DNA of 64,000 bases from positions 592,183 to 656,182 of the forward strand of contig NMRA01000135.1 in the NCBI GenBank assembly GCA_002633005.1. The letters are read 5' to 3'. The position numbers and the translations under genes are program-made. This document shows positions 37,501-48,975 of this stretch, piece by piece. Source of the stretch: Phoronis australis (Eukaryota; Phoronida; Phoronidae). The notes under the pieces were generated by a model. That model ran no database searches. It was not told where the DNA came from and saw only the letters and a list, made by a program, of their open reading frames with translations. How positions within the stretch are numbered: the stretch's first letter is position 1; every line of letters begins with the position of its first letter.

Positions 37501-40500
37501 GACAATGGAAGGCTGCCCAACAGATGGAGAAGGACGATGGCATAGTGAAGCCATATTGTAAAGCCAAAAAACCACCTAGTATGAGCTCCATCTGGAACTA
37601 TGAAAACAATTAGCATTAAATTGTGTTTTACTTCAAGTCTCGATTTTTGTGACCAGTTAAATCAAAACATTGGGCACTTGTCAAAGTGTGAAACATGATG
37701 TAACAGTATTGTTTTACCTAAACTGTGCTCAATTTACCTTTGGAAGAGGTTGGCTCAGTGTTACAGAATTAATACTGCTCAGACTTGACATAACGAATTA
37801 ATTAATTTGTACAAATGGTTCACAAAATACAAGCCACAGGGGGTTATGTGTGGTCTGGATTGCACCTTGCTACTGGACGTACTTTCAACATTAAGTGCAG
37901 TGAACTTTTTAAAAACGATAGTAAAGAAATTTCAGCATTTAACTTTCAAGTAACAATGTAATACATACGATTTGAAGCACTTGACCTCTCTTTGGGAAAT
38001 CCACCTGTGCCACAAGTTGAGTGCGGGAGGAATGAGTGTAACCACCATAATCCAGCAGCAGACGACAATGAGAGACATGAAGGCACCAAACTCATGCAAG
38101 GCAGGGATCTGTACCAAAAAACAGTCAAGTTGAGGGGTAGGCACCTTTTCTATGGATTGCGCGAGATGTCATGTACGCAAAGGATTGTGGGATAACGGTT
38201 AACCAAACAAACACCACTAGTCGAAGTAAATCATCGATCTGTACAAATCATTTCACTCTAGGGAGATTCCCCAGTATTTGTCTGCACCAATACAAGAAAA
38301 CAAACATCGAGTAATTGGGTAATACTTTCAATTTGTGGGTCTAGCCCGATTTACGATTTTTGTCTCTTGATGATGAAGAAATGACAGGGTCACCCTCTTA
38401 ATAGAGTTTAGGCGAGATAAATGCCCTGCAATCAAATTTTACCAGTAACTCAAGGAGTCAGAAATTCCGTTCATCTTAGATGTCAGGGAAATCTAGCACC
38501 TACTCAAAATCAACTGCCAGCTTTCCAGCTTTTCTAACACATGATCGCCTGTGTGATAGTTTCTGGATTCTGGACCGAATGAATCATATCGTACAAATCT
38601 ATTCTCTGCGATGCGGACACACTCATTTTTGCTATCCATAAGGGCATTCAAGTGCAGACATCCGATATAAAACTCTTTATTGTACTGTGAGCATGAAAGA
38701 GACTTCTTGTCCAAAATAAAGTTGACATTTAATTAATTTTAAATTAAAATTAAATCAAAAATTAAGTTTAATGTCTTAATGACGACTTTGTCATGGTCCA
38801 CTCAGAACAGAGCCCAGTAAACCCACTACAGAGTACCAGGTTCACGCTCAAAGTTTGTTTCAGCTAGTACGTAAAAGAGGAAAGGCAGTGTCCTTCCAAA
38901 ATCAAATTCATTGCCCGTTTCACAAAAACGGGTCAGATGTTCATTCGTCCACAGAAACAACATAATTCAGAGAATGAAGAAATACTAGCTGGGACACTGG
39001 ATAGTTGACCTACTTACACCAGAAGAAATATTAGCTGGGACACTGGATAGTTGACCTACTTACACCATAGTTGACCTACTTACACCAGAAGCCAGGTTCG
39101 CGGCAAATGCCGCAGCAGTTGTGAAGGACGTGAAAAACGTGGCTTTCCCAGCAGTCACCAGCGTGTGGAGCATACGATCGGCGAGCGGTGAGTGTGGAGA
39201 CGACTGGCGAAATGTGTTGATGAAGACAAACACATCATCCACACCTAGATATAAGTGAGTGTCGGCAATGAAAACTGAATTCTTTATGCTCACACAATGT
39301 AAAATCTTTCGAATCTGCAGGGATATTCCTAAGCAAGTATCAACATTTACTCTTTAGGTGACTGGTGCACTTAAAGCCAAACTTCAACAGAATTTTGTTA
39401 TTTTAGATGTATTGGGCTAACCAGATAGTCCTAGCAAAGCCTTTAGTTAGTAAAATAAGAAAACGCGAGTTCAATCACGCAAATGTAAGCCCGTCAAATG
39501 ATAAGTGAATCTGTCTTTTCGCGCCATGATGCGTCACCGCGAGATCCCAACACAAACTAAAAAGGTTGCATTGAATAGGGGTCTGAATAGAATACCATTG
39601 CATGTGGGTGTTATTCGCAGCTGTTTGAATTAAAAGTTAATTCTCACGGTGACGTAGACAAAAGCAAGCCAATACTCCTAACAGTTTGTTACATTTGACA
39701 ATTTATAGCACTAGTGGGCTCAGAGGGATGCTCTTAACATACTGTAAGAACCAAATTTTCAGGTGTTATTGCTGAAGATAGGTTTTCAGAACAAAATTAC
39801 CTTTTTCAACCAGCTGAACTCTGCAGACTTCATGGACTGGAATGTTCTAATATTTACAGATAAAAACATGTTTTCTGCTGGTTCGTTAAAGAGTGCAACT
39901 TACCACAAAATGAGTTGCGTTTAAAATAAAGCACCCCATGGGGACTGAAATTTACTTCTGACTCGTTTTTTCTGCGAGCTAATGGCACCAGTAGTATGAA
40001 TGAATAACCCTGGATCTGACAGATTTGGAACAGGAAGATTTTTAGCACTTACACTAATTACATAAGCACTATTTTACACCTGGTAACTTTCAGAAGATCA
40101 ACACATTTTTGACGAATCCAGGCAAATTTTGACCAAATCCGTCATCATCTTTGATACCACAGTAAACCAGTTAGCCAATAGTAAACAGAATTTCCACCAA
40201 AAGCAAATGTGCAGAAGAGTAAAACTGTCACCCACACTAACTTTTTAAATGACTCGAGACAACCTCTGGTATCTACACGACGTCATCATGCGTTGCTTAT
40301 CTGCTGGCACTTTTACATTACTCACAACTGAAGCATGTACTGATCAACAAAGCTCAAACCATCAAGCCTCACCTATGCCAACAATAAGAAACGCTGCCGC
40401 TCCATTGAGTATGCCGAGACTGTTGAAGCCGAATACCATCCTGTAGATGGCGAGTGTGAGACTGATACATAGGAGGATACTAAAGATACCCCAAAACGTG

Positions 40501-43500
40501 AGCCAGACGGAACATGACGTCAGCACGAACATGACAAGCGTGATGACAGTGAAGCTGGCGATGGCCAGTTGGATGTCATTCCAGAAAGTACTCTCCACCT
40601 CGTAGTCAAAGATTTCATTACCACCGTAAAGGACTCGCACTTTCCTAGAAACAATGGTCAACAATAATTGGGTCAACAATAATTAGGTCAAGGGTATTGA
40701 TGTCAGAACTTTATAGTCACAGATTTTATATAATATTTGGAAGGGCCACAAAAATTCTATTTGGAAATGTTAGATTATGAATTTTTTATATTTTTTGAAA
40801 TATGGCCATAGGTATTTAGTTTATTTATATTTTTGTTAACTGGATTACCTATTTTTGTACTACACAAGAGGACCATAGTATGAATATGCTGTGAATTTTC
40901 TAATTATTACCCTAAGTTTATTTCATACGAGTGTTATATTAACACACTTCTAAAGAAATTTATTTGTTCAAAATTTAACAAGATTGTCCATTACTACATG
41001 AACACCATGATAAAGGATTTGGACTTTCCCAAAAAAGAAAGGTGTGTGATAAACAACTAAGAACGTGATAGTCAACATTTTGAGTAAAGCATACATCAAG
41101 GCCACAGTTGTTTCCTAGGAAAAAAGGTCAATTATAATCAACTCAAAATCTGGCTGTCAATAATTTTAATTACACATTGGACAAGGCATCAGAATTTCCG
41201 AGAAAGAAAGGTCAATGACCGAGAACGACTTCATATTCCACAAACAACAAATTATGTAACCATTAAGGCCTTCACCTTTCCTCGACAGAAAGGCCAGAGA
41301 TAATAAGCATAGAACTTTTTAGCTCAACGGTTTCATTATCATTGGAACGTCAATAATAATGAGCTCAGAAGTACATTAGCCATAGATGGCATCACCATAG
41401 TGACGGGCCTGGAGATAAAGTCTAGCGCAATTAACTCAGAAATGCACATCTCATCAGATCCCAGTTATTCAAAAACAGAAACAAGGTACAGAAGAATATT
41501 TTACGAGGGTCAAAACTACTTGTTAATGCACCCATAAATGCCTGTTTTGTACAAAAAAATGAACTAAATTTATACCACTTACAGCTATAAAATTGATCCG
41601 ATATCCACTCCGCTGGAAAGTGGTTTCTGAGCTTTACAAAAAAAGACAGTTGGTTATTGCTTGAGACCATGCATGGCACCATGACAAGCCAACTGAAGAT
41701 CGTGCTCTCAGTCAATATCGATGGACTACCAGTCCTTTCCAAGTCAAGTAATCGCCTCTTTTAAGTCAGAAACAATTTGAGACTGATTGCTTTAATGATA
41801 AGTGGTCCTAATCAAAAGTTACATCAAAATCTCACAAACTTATGTGATCGAAAATTGAAATTTCATTTTATAATATTTTTTCAATGAAATCCAATGCTTT
41901 AATTTCCATGTTCATCATGTTAATATTTTGTATGGTAACCATAGCTAAAAACAGACATTTTGTAAGGTAACCATAGCGACAATCGTACATTTTGAAAAGT
42001 TGTTGCCATTCACGACAACGTCAGAGGCCCTTGAAAAAAAACAAAAGTGCAATTTTTGTCCAACATTGGTGAGATTTACCGAAGTATTTGTGACAGGGGC
42101 ACAAAACTGGGAAAGTCCTAAGAGTCTATTTCAATCATGACAGTATAAGTTAGCTTTAGTACATCTTCATTACACTTGCCCCACTTAACTGAAACTACAA
42201 CTTTTCCTCAATGCCAACATGAAATTGAGACTGTACAGTACTTGAACTGAATAATTTCAGGGAAACACCCATCGGGCTGTATTTTAGAAATGTCCCTTTT
42301 TGATCCCTTCAAGTGCCAAAACATTTTTGAAACGGGGATATCAACTTAGACTGTACACAAAAAATATCTCACTATGAATTATTTGTCAAGATGGAAAAAA
42401 ACATGAAGAAAGCAAACTACATTATCTCTACATTCACAACTTGACTGGATAATCAGCCAATTACATGTCACGGCATCTCTTGAGTAAACATAAAAATTAA
42501 AGTTCAAGTCTTCAGATGAAGTCAACTCTGAGTTTGGAGATTTGGCTCTTGACCCGTGTCTGTTTCATAAAAGAGACTAAGACTTAAATGAGAAATTTTG
42601 TCTTGTGCTCAACTTAATTCACAATAGATTTCATCAACAGCATAGAAGGTCTCTGAGAAAACACCGCAGCTGCGAATCTGTTTTAGCATATGACTGGAGT
42701 GAATTATCGATAAATTATGACAAGCTAAAAACTACATGGCAGAAACTTTATGAACAATGGCTTAAGTCACTCTTGATGAACGGACACGTTGTACGAGAAC
42801 GTTTGAAAACAAAATATGAAACTGCACAGACTTTTTCAAAGGAGTCGTCATTGTGTGTATAATGTCTCCAGAAATTAAGCCACTAGGCCAAAACAATGAA
42901 TAATTATTACTTTCTGACTATAGGTCCGGCTTGACTTACAGTTGAGCGTTTTTGTTGAGAAATATGATTTAAAAGACATTGATATCAATAAAAATTTACA
43001 GTCAACCGAAAACTACAGAACAAATTACCATAAGCAATCTAACTAACCCTTAGAAAGACAAATTAGTTTGGTACTCCTAGATGCCTATTTGACATACAAA
43101 ACACATTTAGCACTTACTTAGTGGAAGCTTTTCTGAGAGGTTTGATGAGTTCAATAATGAACTTTTTGAACTTGTCTCTTTGCTCGCTGGTGTTATTATG
43201 CCAATAATGGAACCCTGCAAGAATCAATAGTGACATCAACACATCATGTATTCATGGAAGGAAAGAATTGACAAATAAAAGAAAATTGGAAATGGCATGT
43301 AATAGAACTGCAACAAACAAGATTGAAGGCTCAATGAGATAATCAGATTTTCAAGTAAAGAATGTTTACAATTTTTTAAAAACAACAGTACATTAATTTT
43401 GAAGTGATCAATATAAATCGTCTTTTCTGACAGAACAGACTCTAAACTACAAAAGACCGAGAGAATTTATCAAACTGTAAACCATACATTCAAATTTTGA

Positions 43501-45837
43501 AACAAAAGATACTGTAACTCACAACAAAAACAACAACAACAACTTTAATGCAACAGAAGCCTCAACATAGTAGCCCTAAGAGCACNTTTTACTTTGCTAG
43601 AAGGGAAAGACAGCGTCCATTGCTTTCGCCTACTTTTGGGCATAAAATTATGTCGCTGGCGTCAAGCAGAGTCAGCAAAAAATGTCCAACGGAGGTGATT
43701 TTTCGGAACTTTTCACACAATTAAATCCCAGCAAATTTTTTGTGCCACAATTATTAATGCATCAGTGTGATATAATACACAAAGTATCAGCCTGTTAGGT
43801 GAAAGTGCCTACTCCAACATTTAACGCTTTTGCAGGTTTTATCAAAAATTGCCTCTTAAAAGTCACTCTTGATGAACGGACACGTTGTAAGAAATGTTTG
43901 AAAACAAAATATGAAACTGCCCAGACTTTTTCAAAGGAGTCGTCATTGTGTGTATAATGTCTCCTGTAATTAAGCCACTAGGCCAAAACAATGAATAATT
44001 ATTATTTTCTGACTATAGGTCCGGCTTGACTTAGAGTTGAGTGTTTTTGTAGAGAAATATGATTTAAAAGACATTGATATCAATAAAAATTTACAGTCAA
44101 CCGAAAACTACAGAACAAATTACCATAAGCAATCTAACTAACCCTTAGAAAGACAAATTAGTTTGGTACTCAGTAAGCAATTTAACTAAAACTTAAAAAG
44201 ACAAATTAGTTTGGTACTCGTAGACGCCTATTTGACATACAAAACACATTTAGCACTTACTTAGTGGAAGCTTTTCTGAGAGGTTTGATGAGTTCAATAA
44301 TGAACTTTTTGAACTTGTCTCTTTGCTCGCTGGTGTTATTATGCCAATAATGGAACCCTGCAAGAATCAATAGTGACATCAACACATCATGTATTCATGG
44401 AAGGAAAGAATTGACAAATAAAAGAAAATTGGAAATGGCATGTAATAGAACTGCAACAAACAAGATTGAAGGCTGAATGAGATAATCAGATTTTCAAGTA
44501 AAGAAGTTTTTTACAATTTTTTAAAAACAACAGTACATTAATTTTGAAGTGATCAATATAAATCGTCTTTTCTGACAGAACAGACTCTAAACTACAAAAG
44601 ACCGAGAGAATTTATCAAACTGTAAACCATACATTCAAATTTTGAAACAAAAGATACTGTAACTCACAACAAAAACAACAACAACAACTTTAATGCAACA
44701 GAAGCCTCAACATAGTAGCCCTAAGAGCACAATACACATGTATCTTTAATTACCTGGTAAGGGGGCACCAAAGTACACCTCCGTTCTCATTAAACGGCTC
44801 TTCCTATTTGTTTCATTCATTCCCACATCGACATACCAATAGAACGAGTTTTTACTCATTGCCAGACTCAAGGCATCGTCAATGTTATGCTGTTTAGACC
44901 CGAGACCATCATAGTAAATATGGCCATCAACTTGAGAAGGATAAAAGTATGTTAACAGTGAATTTGGCGGAGTACAGCCTTGGTACTTCTCTAAAGTTCT
45001 ATCAAAAGTAGCGGCCGAGTAATTTTTAAAACAATACTTTGGAAACTCGGCATGGTTTAAAATTGACTGTTCTATTTTGTGAATTGTTTCTAGGCGTTCA
45101 CTGGTGAATATGTTATTGTCGTCCTCGTCAGAAGCGAGGTAAACAAGAGTCATCGTCCATTTCTTCCATGTCAGTGCATTGGGGTCACCGCTGATCAATA
45201 ACGAAGGTGACCGTCTACGTCGCTTTAGTACGTGCATATTTTGCGAAGCTTCTAGAGATTCCGACTGCCCGAGACCGATATCACGTTTGCTAAAGAAATT
45301 CGTGGACAAAGCTCCCAGTTGCTCTTCAACTGTGCTCCTTCGTTTCATAAACACCTTGACAAACTCTTCCAAGAGATTGTGAGATTCGTGAAATTCTGTT
45401 TGATGTAGTGCTCGTTCTAAGTCCCGTTTTCCTCGACTGTAAGCATACAAGTTTTTAATGGCTAGGCTGAGAGTCTCATCTCTGAGGGATACCTCATGAG
45501 CTGGAATGTCAAAGGCTTTCACAGATTTGTCAAGAACTGGCGGAGGCTGCAGGAAGAACATTGCATATAACCCAGGAACCAACGACCCAGCAACGCCAAG
45601 AACAAGTATACAAACACTAGCTGCTGGATTAGAGAGCAGGAATATTGCAGCTTTCTTAATACGGCTCTGACTGTCACCACCACTAGATAGCGCCGATGTC
45701 CTATCATCACTGGAGGTGTCCTCCACAGGAGGCATTGCAAAGTCGTCATCCTCGAGAGTTTCCTCTATGGCCTCATTTAACTCACTGGTGGCGAGTGGAG
45801 AGTATCTATAAGATCTGCCCACATGCATGAAAGCCAT
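25598..45837 (-). CDS. DISP3: Dispatched homologue 3 (DISP3/PTCHD2), 16 coding exons
   Basis: A 12-pass RND/Patched-superfamily protein with a sterol-sensing domain, linked in vertebrates to sterol handling and neural differentiation. Exons 5'-3': 45837-44754, 44357-44261, 40644-40373, 39244-39084, 38108-37969, 36751-36597, 35412-35257, 33173-33001, 31573-31357, 30926-30727, 29720-29549, 28877-28708, 28464-28324, 27719-27587, 26700-26537, 25969-25598. Phases close to 1,268 aa (human about 1,390). Diagnostic DISP3 strings are NIFTSERLETIHKIEQ, IYYDGLG and EVYFGAPLPG (exon 1), RVLYGGNEIFDYEV and GILNGAAAFLIVGIG (exon 3), GKATFFTSFTTAAAFAAN (exon 4), NLSAEGISCDVCSGFF (exon 8), LVKPGSAQCLP (exon 11), ICVAAVAVFTSH (exon 14) and SLSILVGTSVDYCVHLVE (exon 15). 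TM1 lies at about 63-97, with a KRRRRS site near 205-210. GxxxD(D) motifs persist in TM4 (GIGVDD, about 483-488) and TM10 (G1119-D1123). Exon 2 exists in two genomic copies. The start ATG lies 10 bp inside an exon bounded by TTGCAG, so a 5' UTR exon is expected upstream. Confidence 0.93.
25980..26070. repeat. AAT/AAC-rich simple repeat in last DISP3 intron
   Basis: Runs of AATAATAGTAAT and ATAACAACAATAAT units lie immediately upstream (in transcript sense) of the last DISP3 exon. On the transcript strand they form a T-rich tract next to the 3' splice site. Confidence 0.7.
27192..27424 (-). mobile_element. tRNA-derived SINE, copy 2 (in DISP3 intron)
   Basis: A full-length relative of the element at 11,188-11,421 in the same orientation relative to the window, inserted in the intron between DISP3 exons 14 and 15. 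The tRNA-like head is near 27,424 (minus strand) and the shared body (CCGAGCTGAGGAGCTAGAAA on the plus strand) and tail follow. The B box is more degraded (GGTCGCGGACTCGGGTCC) than in copy 1. Confidence 0.8.
28543..28590. repeat. Short tandem duplication in DISP3 intron
   Basis: The word CCTGAACCCCTGCAGAAT occurs twice, 23 bp apart, between DISP3 exons 12 and 13. Confidence 0.7.
29945..30073. repeat. 36-37-bp minisatellite in DISP3 intron
   Basis: Units beginning TTTGAGAGCAAGCAATG occur at 29,983, 30,019 and 30,056, with a diverged unit from 29,945. They lie in the intron between exons 10 and 11 of DISP3. Confidence 0.85.
33510..34821. mobile_element. Intronic element with CTTGGCGGAA/TTCCGCCAAG ends
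   Basis: A near-palindrome (CTTGGCGGAA, 3-bp spacer, TTCCGCCAAG) at 33,510-33,532 marks one edge, and TTCCGCCAAG recurs at 34,812-34,821. The enclosed 1.3 kb lies in the intron between DISP3 exons 7 and 8. It holds three AAGATGGCGG-like words (near 33,671, 33,823 and 33,990) and a 56-bp tandem array. No transposase frame is visible, so a non-autonomous DNA element is the likeliest reading. I could not identify target-site duplications. Confidence 0.5.
34451..34735. repeat. 56-bp tandem array (about five units)
   Basis: Units starting TCACATGATTCTTTATTGTA begin at 34,501, 34,557, 34,613 and 34,669, with a partial first unit from about 34,451. Unit identity is very high. No variable spacers separate the units, so this is a minisatellite and not a CRISPR array. 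Confidence 0.92.
38976..39086 (-). repeat. Tandem repeat copying the DISP3 exon-4 donor site
   Basis: Two 46-bp units plus a partial third. On the transcript strand each copy carries GGTGTAAGTAGGTCAACTAT, which is the authentic exon-4 splice donor (GGT/GTAAGT) and its following intron. The authentic donor is at 39,083-39,084; copies lie 20 and 66 bp downstream. Confidence 0.88.
42755..43585. repeat. Segmental duplication, copy 1 (carries a DISP3 exon 2)
   Basis: Nearly identical to 43,855-44,730. Contains the 97-bp exon at 43,118-43,214 (minus strand) and flanking intron. It ends at AGCCCTAAGAGCAC, directly followed by the single N at 43,586. The other copy continues past the same word into unique sequence leading to exon 1. 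Confidence 0.9.
43118..43214 (-). CDS. DISP3: DISP3 exon 2, duplicate copy
   Basis: Encodes GFHYWHNNTSEQRDKF and following residues, beginning in phase 1 and ending in phase 2, with intact acceptor (TTGCAG) and donor (AA/GTAAGT). All 97 bases equal those of 44,261-44,357. Because 97 is not a multiple of three, a transcript with both copies would shift frame. Only one can be used per mRNA, if both exist in one chromosome at all. Confidence 0.85.
43855..44730. repeat. Segmental duplication, copy 2 (carries a DISP3 exon 2)
   Basis: Matches 42,755-43,585 with scattered substitutions. It has an extra tandem copy of about 46 bp near 44,170-44,215 (AAGCAATTTAACTAAAACTT and onward). The proximal exon 2 at 44,261-44,357 lies inside. 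Confidence 0.9.
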
Positions 45838-46941
45838 GACTTCTTTTCTGCAATGGAAATCAAACATGAATAGGTTTCAGAACAATTTATATAAAAACAA
45901 ATATTAAGTTAATAATCAATACAGTAAGCGCTAAATTTCTGGAAATTGGGGGAGAGGATAGTATCTGCGTCACTGAGGTACTGTAATACTTTCAGTAAAT
46001 CTGATTCTTCATGAAAATGTAGACAAAAATAGCAAATAAAATGAAAAGTGTATGGGCTTTACATTCAACAATCTAAAGATGAGTTTGTCTGCGAATAACA
46101 ACAACTATGTTACATTTACACTCATGACGGATCAAGATGAAAGTAAATGGGGGCACATATCATTTGCCCCCACCAGGTCGCCACTTCACCCTGCCACTAT
46201 TACTTCCGCCTCCAGTCACCATTATTCTCTCCTTTCTGTTTCTCCCCGGCTATATCCCAGTCGCCAGTTTCTTCCTCCAGTAGCAATCCCTCTACTTCGT
46301 GGTCACCATTCCTTCACTCCAAATCTGGTCACTGAGTAAGAGGTTTGCACCTCGCCTAACATACACTTTACACATAAAAATGTCACTTAAAAAAAATTAC
46401 TTCTTCAGCGATACTTTCTGGTTCTACACAGATCCTCGACAAAGCCAATTACTAGTACAGGAATTACTATGACTTTGGCAAAGAATTCCAACTCCACCTT
46501 TTAGTCAGTGCTAACTTTTCACAGCATGTGATAACCACAAAGCATTTCAATTGACCAAAGTGCGTACTAGTAGCCTGTCGTGTGACACTAACAAAATGAG
46601 CACAAGAAGACATCCAGTGGAAAAGTAAAATTTGTATCCCTTGGTCTTTTTGGAACATGCAGGCATTATTTCGCTAAACTTCCTCATCAAGTGGCACCCA
46701 GCAACGAAAGCGCCTCGACGGAGTGAACCGCGACTGATTTTTATGCATGTTCAAATTATTTTTATAAGTCTTAAGAAGATGACTAACTTGTCTCAAGAGT
46801 CAAGGTATGCGTATAACATGAGTGTTTCTTACGATGTCTTTCACTGTATTTTAAAATGTATTTGCTTACCCCTAACCCAAACAGCCGAGGCTACGTGTGG
46901 CAGTGCCAACTGACAAATCACTAAGACACAAAGACACTTAC

Positions 46942-47130
46942 CTTCTTTTTAAAAATCAAGTCACAAGATGTAAAAGTCCAATTAAAACCAAACAATGGAT
47001 GAAATTTTAATTCTTAAGATGGACCATTCTTTAAATATCACCCAACAAGGATCCTGTCGTAATTATACAACAAAAAAATCGCACAAAAAGACAGCTTGTC
47101 CTTCGACTGAGAGCAAATGGCAACTTGTTA
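46942..47130 (-). promoter_or_regulatory. Candidate DISP3 5' UTR exon and promoter
   Basis: On the minus strand a consensus donor (AAAGAAG/GTAAGTG) ends at 46,942. It could join the acceptor in front of DISP3 exon 1 at 45,848. About 190 bp upstream is a perfect palindromic E-box, GTCACGTGAC, at 47,133-47,142. The upstream limit of the exon is not visible. Position and donor strength are the only support. Confidence 0.3.
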
Positions 47131-48170
47131 TGGTCACGTGACAGACTGGATATCTCCTCTAAAACTGTCTTGTGTTCCTCATCCAAATTGCATTACGGAA
47201 TCTCAGAAAAATTAGCATTGATTTAGAAGAGATTTTTCTGAATGGTTAATAACTGCAGTATTTTTCTTTTCACCAATTTTCGATAGAGACATTTTACCGG
47301 AAATGATATGAATTGCGTGAAAAACGATGCGCATGAAGCTGTTGCTTTGTTCTTTCAGGTAAAATGTGCAGCGCTTTGATGTCATAATACTGGAAGAAAA
47401 AGAACCAAATTCTAGTCACGATCCTTGGATGCAGGTATAAAGTTCATGAGATATATTGTATTTTTTACTTGCTCGATTGTAATTTTCTTTTCCCCGTTGA
47501 CTGTCTGTTGCTGGTGTTGCTCCAATCTTGGCCATGTTTCTCGTTAGCGTTGCAGTTATCCTCATCACCACGCCGGTGACAGTGTGTACCCGGTCATGAA
47601 CATAGCCAGCTAGGGTGCAAGTCGAGTATCGTATAGCTCTTCTAAATCTGGAGCAGGGGAGGGCCCTTGCTAAATAAAGTGGTCTCTGATTGATTTTGAG
47701 AACCAAGCCCATGGCTTTATCTTGAGACTTAATTCACAACTTATTGCTTATAGTAGTTATGAGAGTGGTTCTCCAAATCAAAATAATCAAATTATCAGGG
47801 ACAGACGGACCCCATTCGACATGTGCCGATACTGGCCATGTATGAGAAAAACGCTAATAGTTTTGGCCTGTATCGACCCCAGGCTGTCTGCTTTCGAGGC
47901 AACTGGGTCCAAACCAATCAAACAACAGGCTAACAATTAACGATTTGGATAGGCTTTTAATTTAACAATTTTTCAATTGATACAGAAACCCGTACTGATC
48001 GGATATAGTGGTTCCTGATTTAGAGAACCAGTTTCATTCACTAAGTAACGGGCTCGTTATTCAGTGATTGCTGGTTTCCTAGCTACTATGCGACCAGTGC
48101 CACAGAAACCTGTCAATAATTTTTGTGAAATACATTAAATATCACAAACCAAGGTGCTTAAAATAGTCGA

Positions 48171-48975
48171 ACAATATTAGTAATTGTTTACAATATGACG
48201 ACAATGACTTAGACATATGATTTTGGTATCGTTCGATTCCTCGCAATGTTATCTTTCCAAATATACACAGAAATTTGTCCTACCCCGTTCCCTTAGTTTT
48301 TTATCGTGAAATTTCTGCTCGCACTATTTCCTGGTACTCGGTAGTAATACCGCCATGTTGAATGGATAAGGAGTCACCTGGCGGTCAAAAACTGAACTAA
48401 TCTACCGACTTGCAGATCGTCGCTTTTCATAAATTCAAATTGACCGAGACCCGTCAATCCACTGGGCCAGAGTTACGTAACCAAGGGTTCGAATTCGATC
48501 CTATGGTGACCCTGATATATGCAGCATCTTCTAGCAAGAATCTGCCAAAAAAGCGGAGGTTGTTTTTGAGGTCCAGATTTTTTAAAAAAGTATCACTTCG
48601 GACAATTTCATGAAAAAATGGTCAAATGGTCACGATTCTAAAAAAATGGAAAAGGTAAAATGCTTCTACTTGTGCATCCACCATATTATGTCAGGAAAAC
48701 TTTAGCGGGAATCTCGCGCGGGCAACCACCATTCAGAATCAATGATGCTGTTTCATTCAATAACAATAGGTGTCGCTGTTATCTTGAGTTGAACTAACAT
48801 GGCGGTGTCCACCGGGCAATAGTGCTAACTGAAATTCGACGATAAAATGTGAAGGAAATGCGGTAGGGGATCAATTCAAATATTTTTGGAAAGGTGACGG
48901 CATGAGGAATCGAACGATACCAAAATCATATGTGTAAGTTATTGTCGTCATATTGTAAACAATTACCACAATATT
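48171..48975. mobile_element. Foldback element with roughly 95-bp inverted arms
   Basis: The left arm 48,171-48,264 and right arm 48,879-48,975 are inverted copies. They share, for example, TTGTTTACAATATGACGACA, ATATGATTTTGGTATCGTTC and CTTTCCAAA, with a few mismatches. About 610 bp lie between. No transposase frame is seen. This fits a MITE or foldback transposon remnant, and if transcribed it would form a long hairpin. Confidence 0.8.

Noticed and set aside
42605-42862. 85-codon plus-strand frame in DISP3 intron 2
   Set aside because: Partly duplicated with the haplotype-like repeat, where the copy near 43.86 kb is frame-broken. No recognised family.
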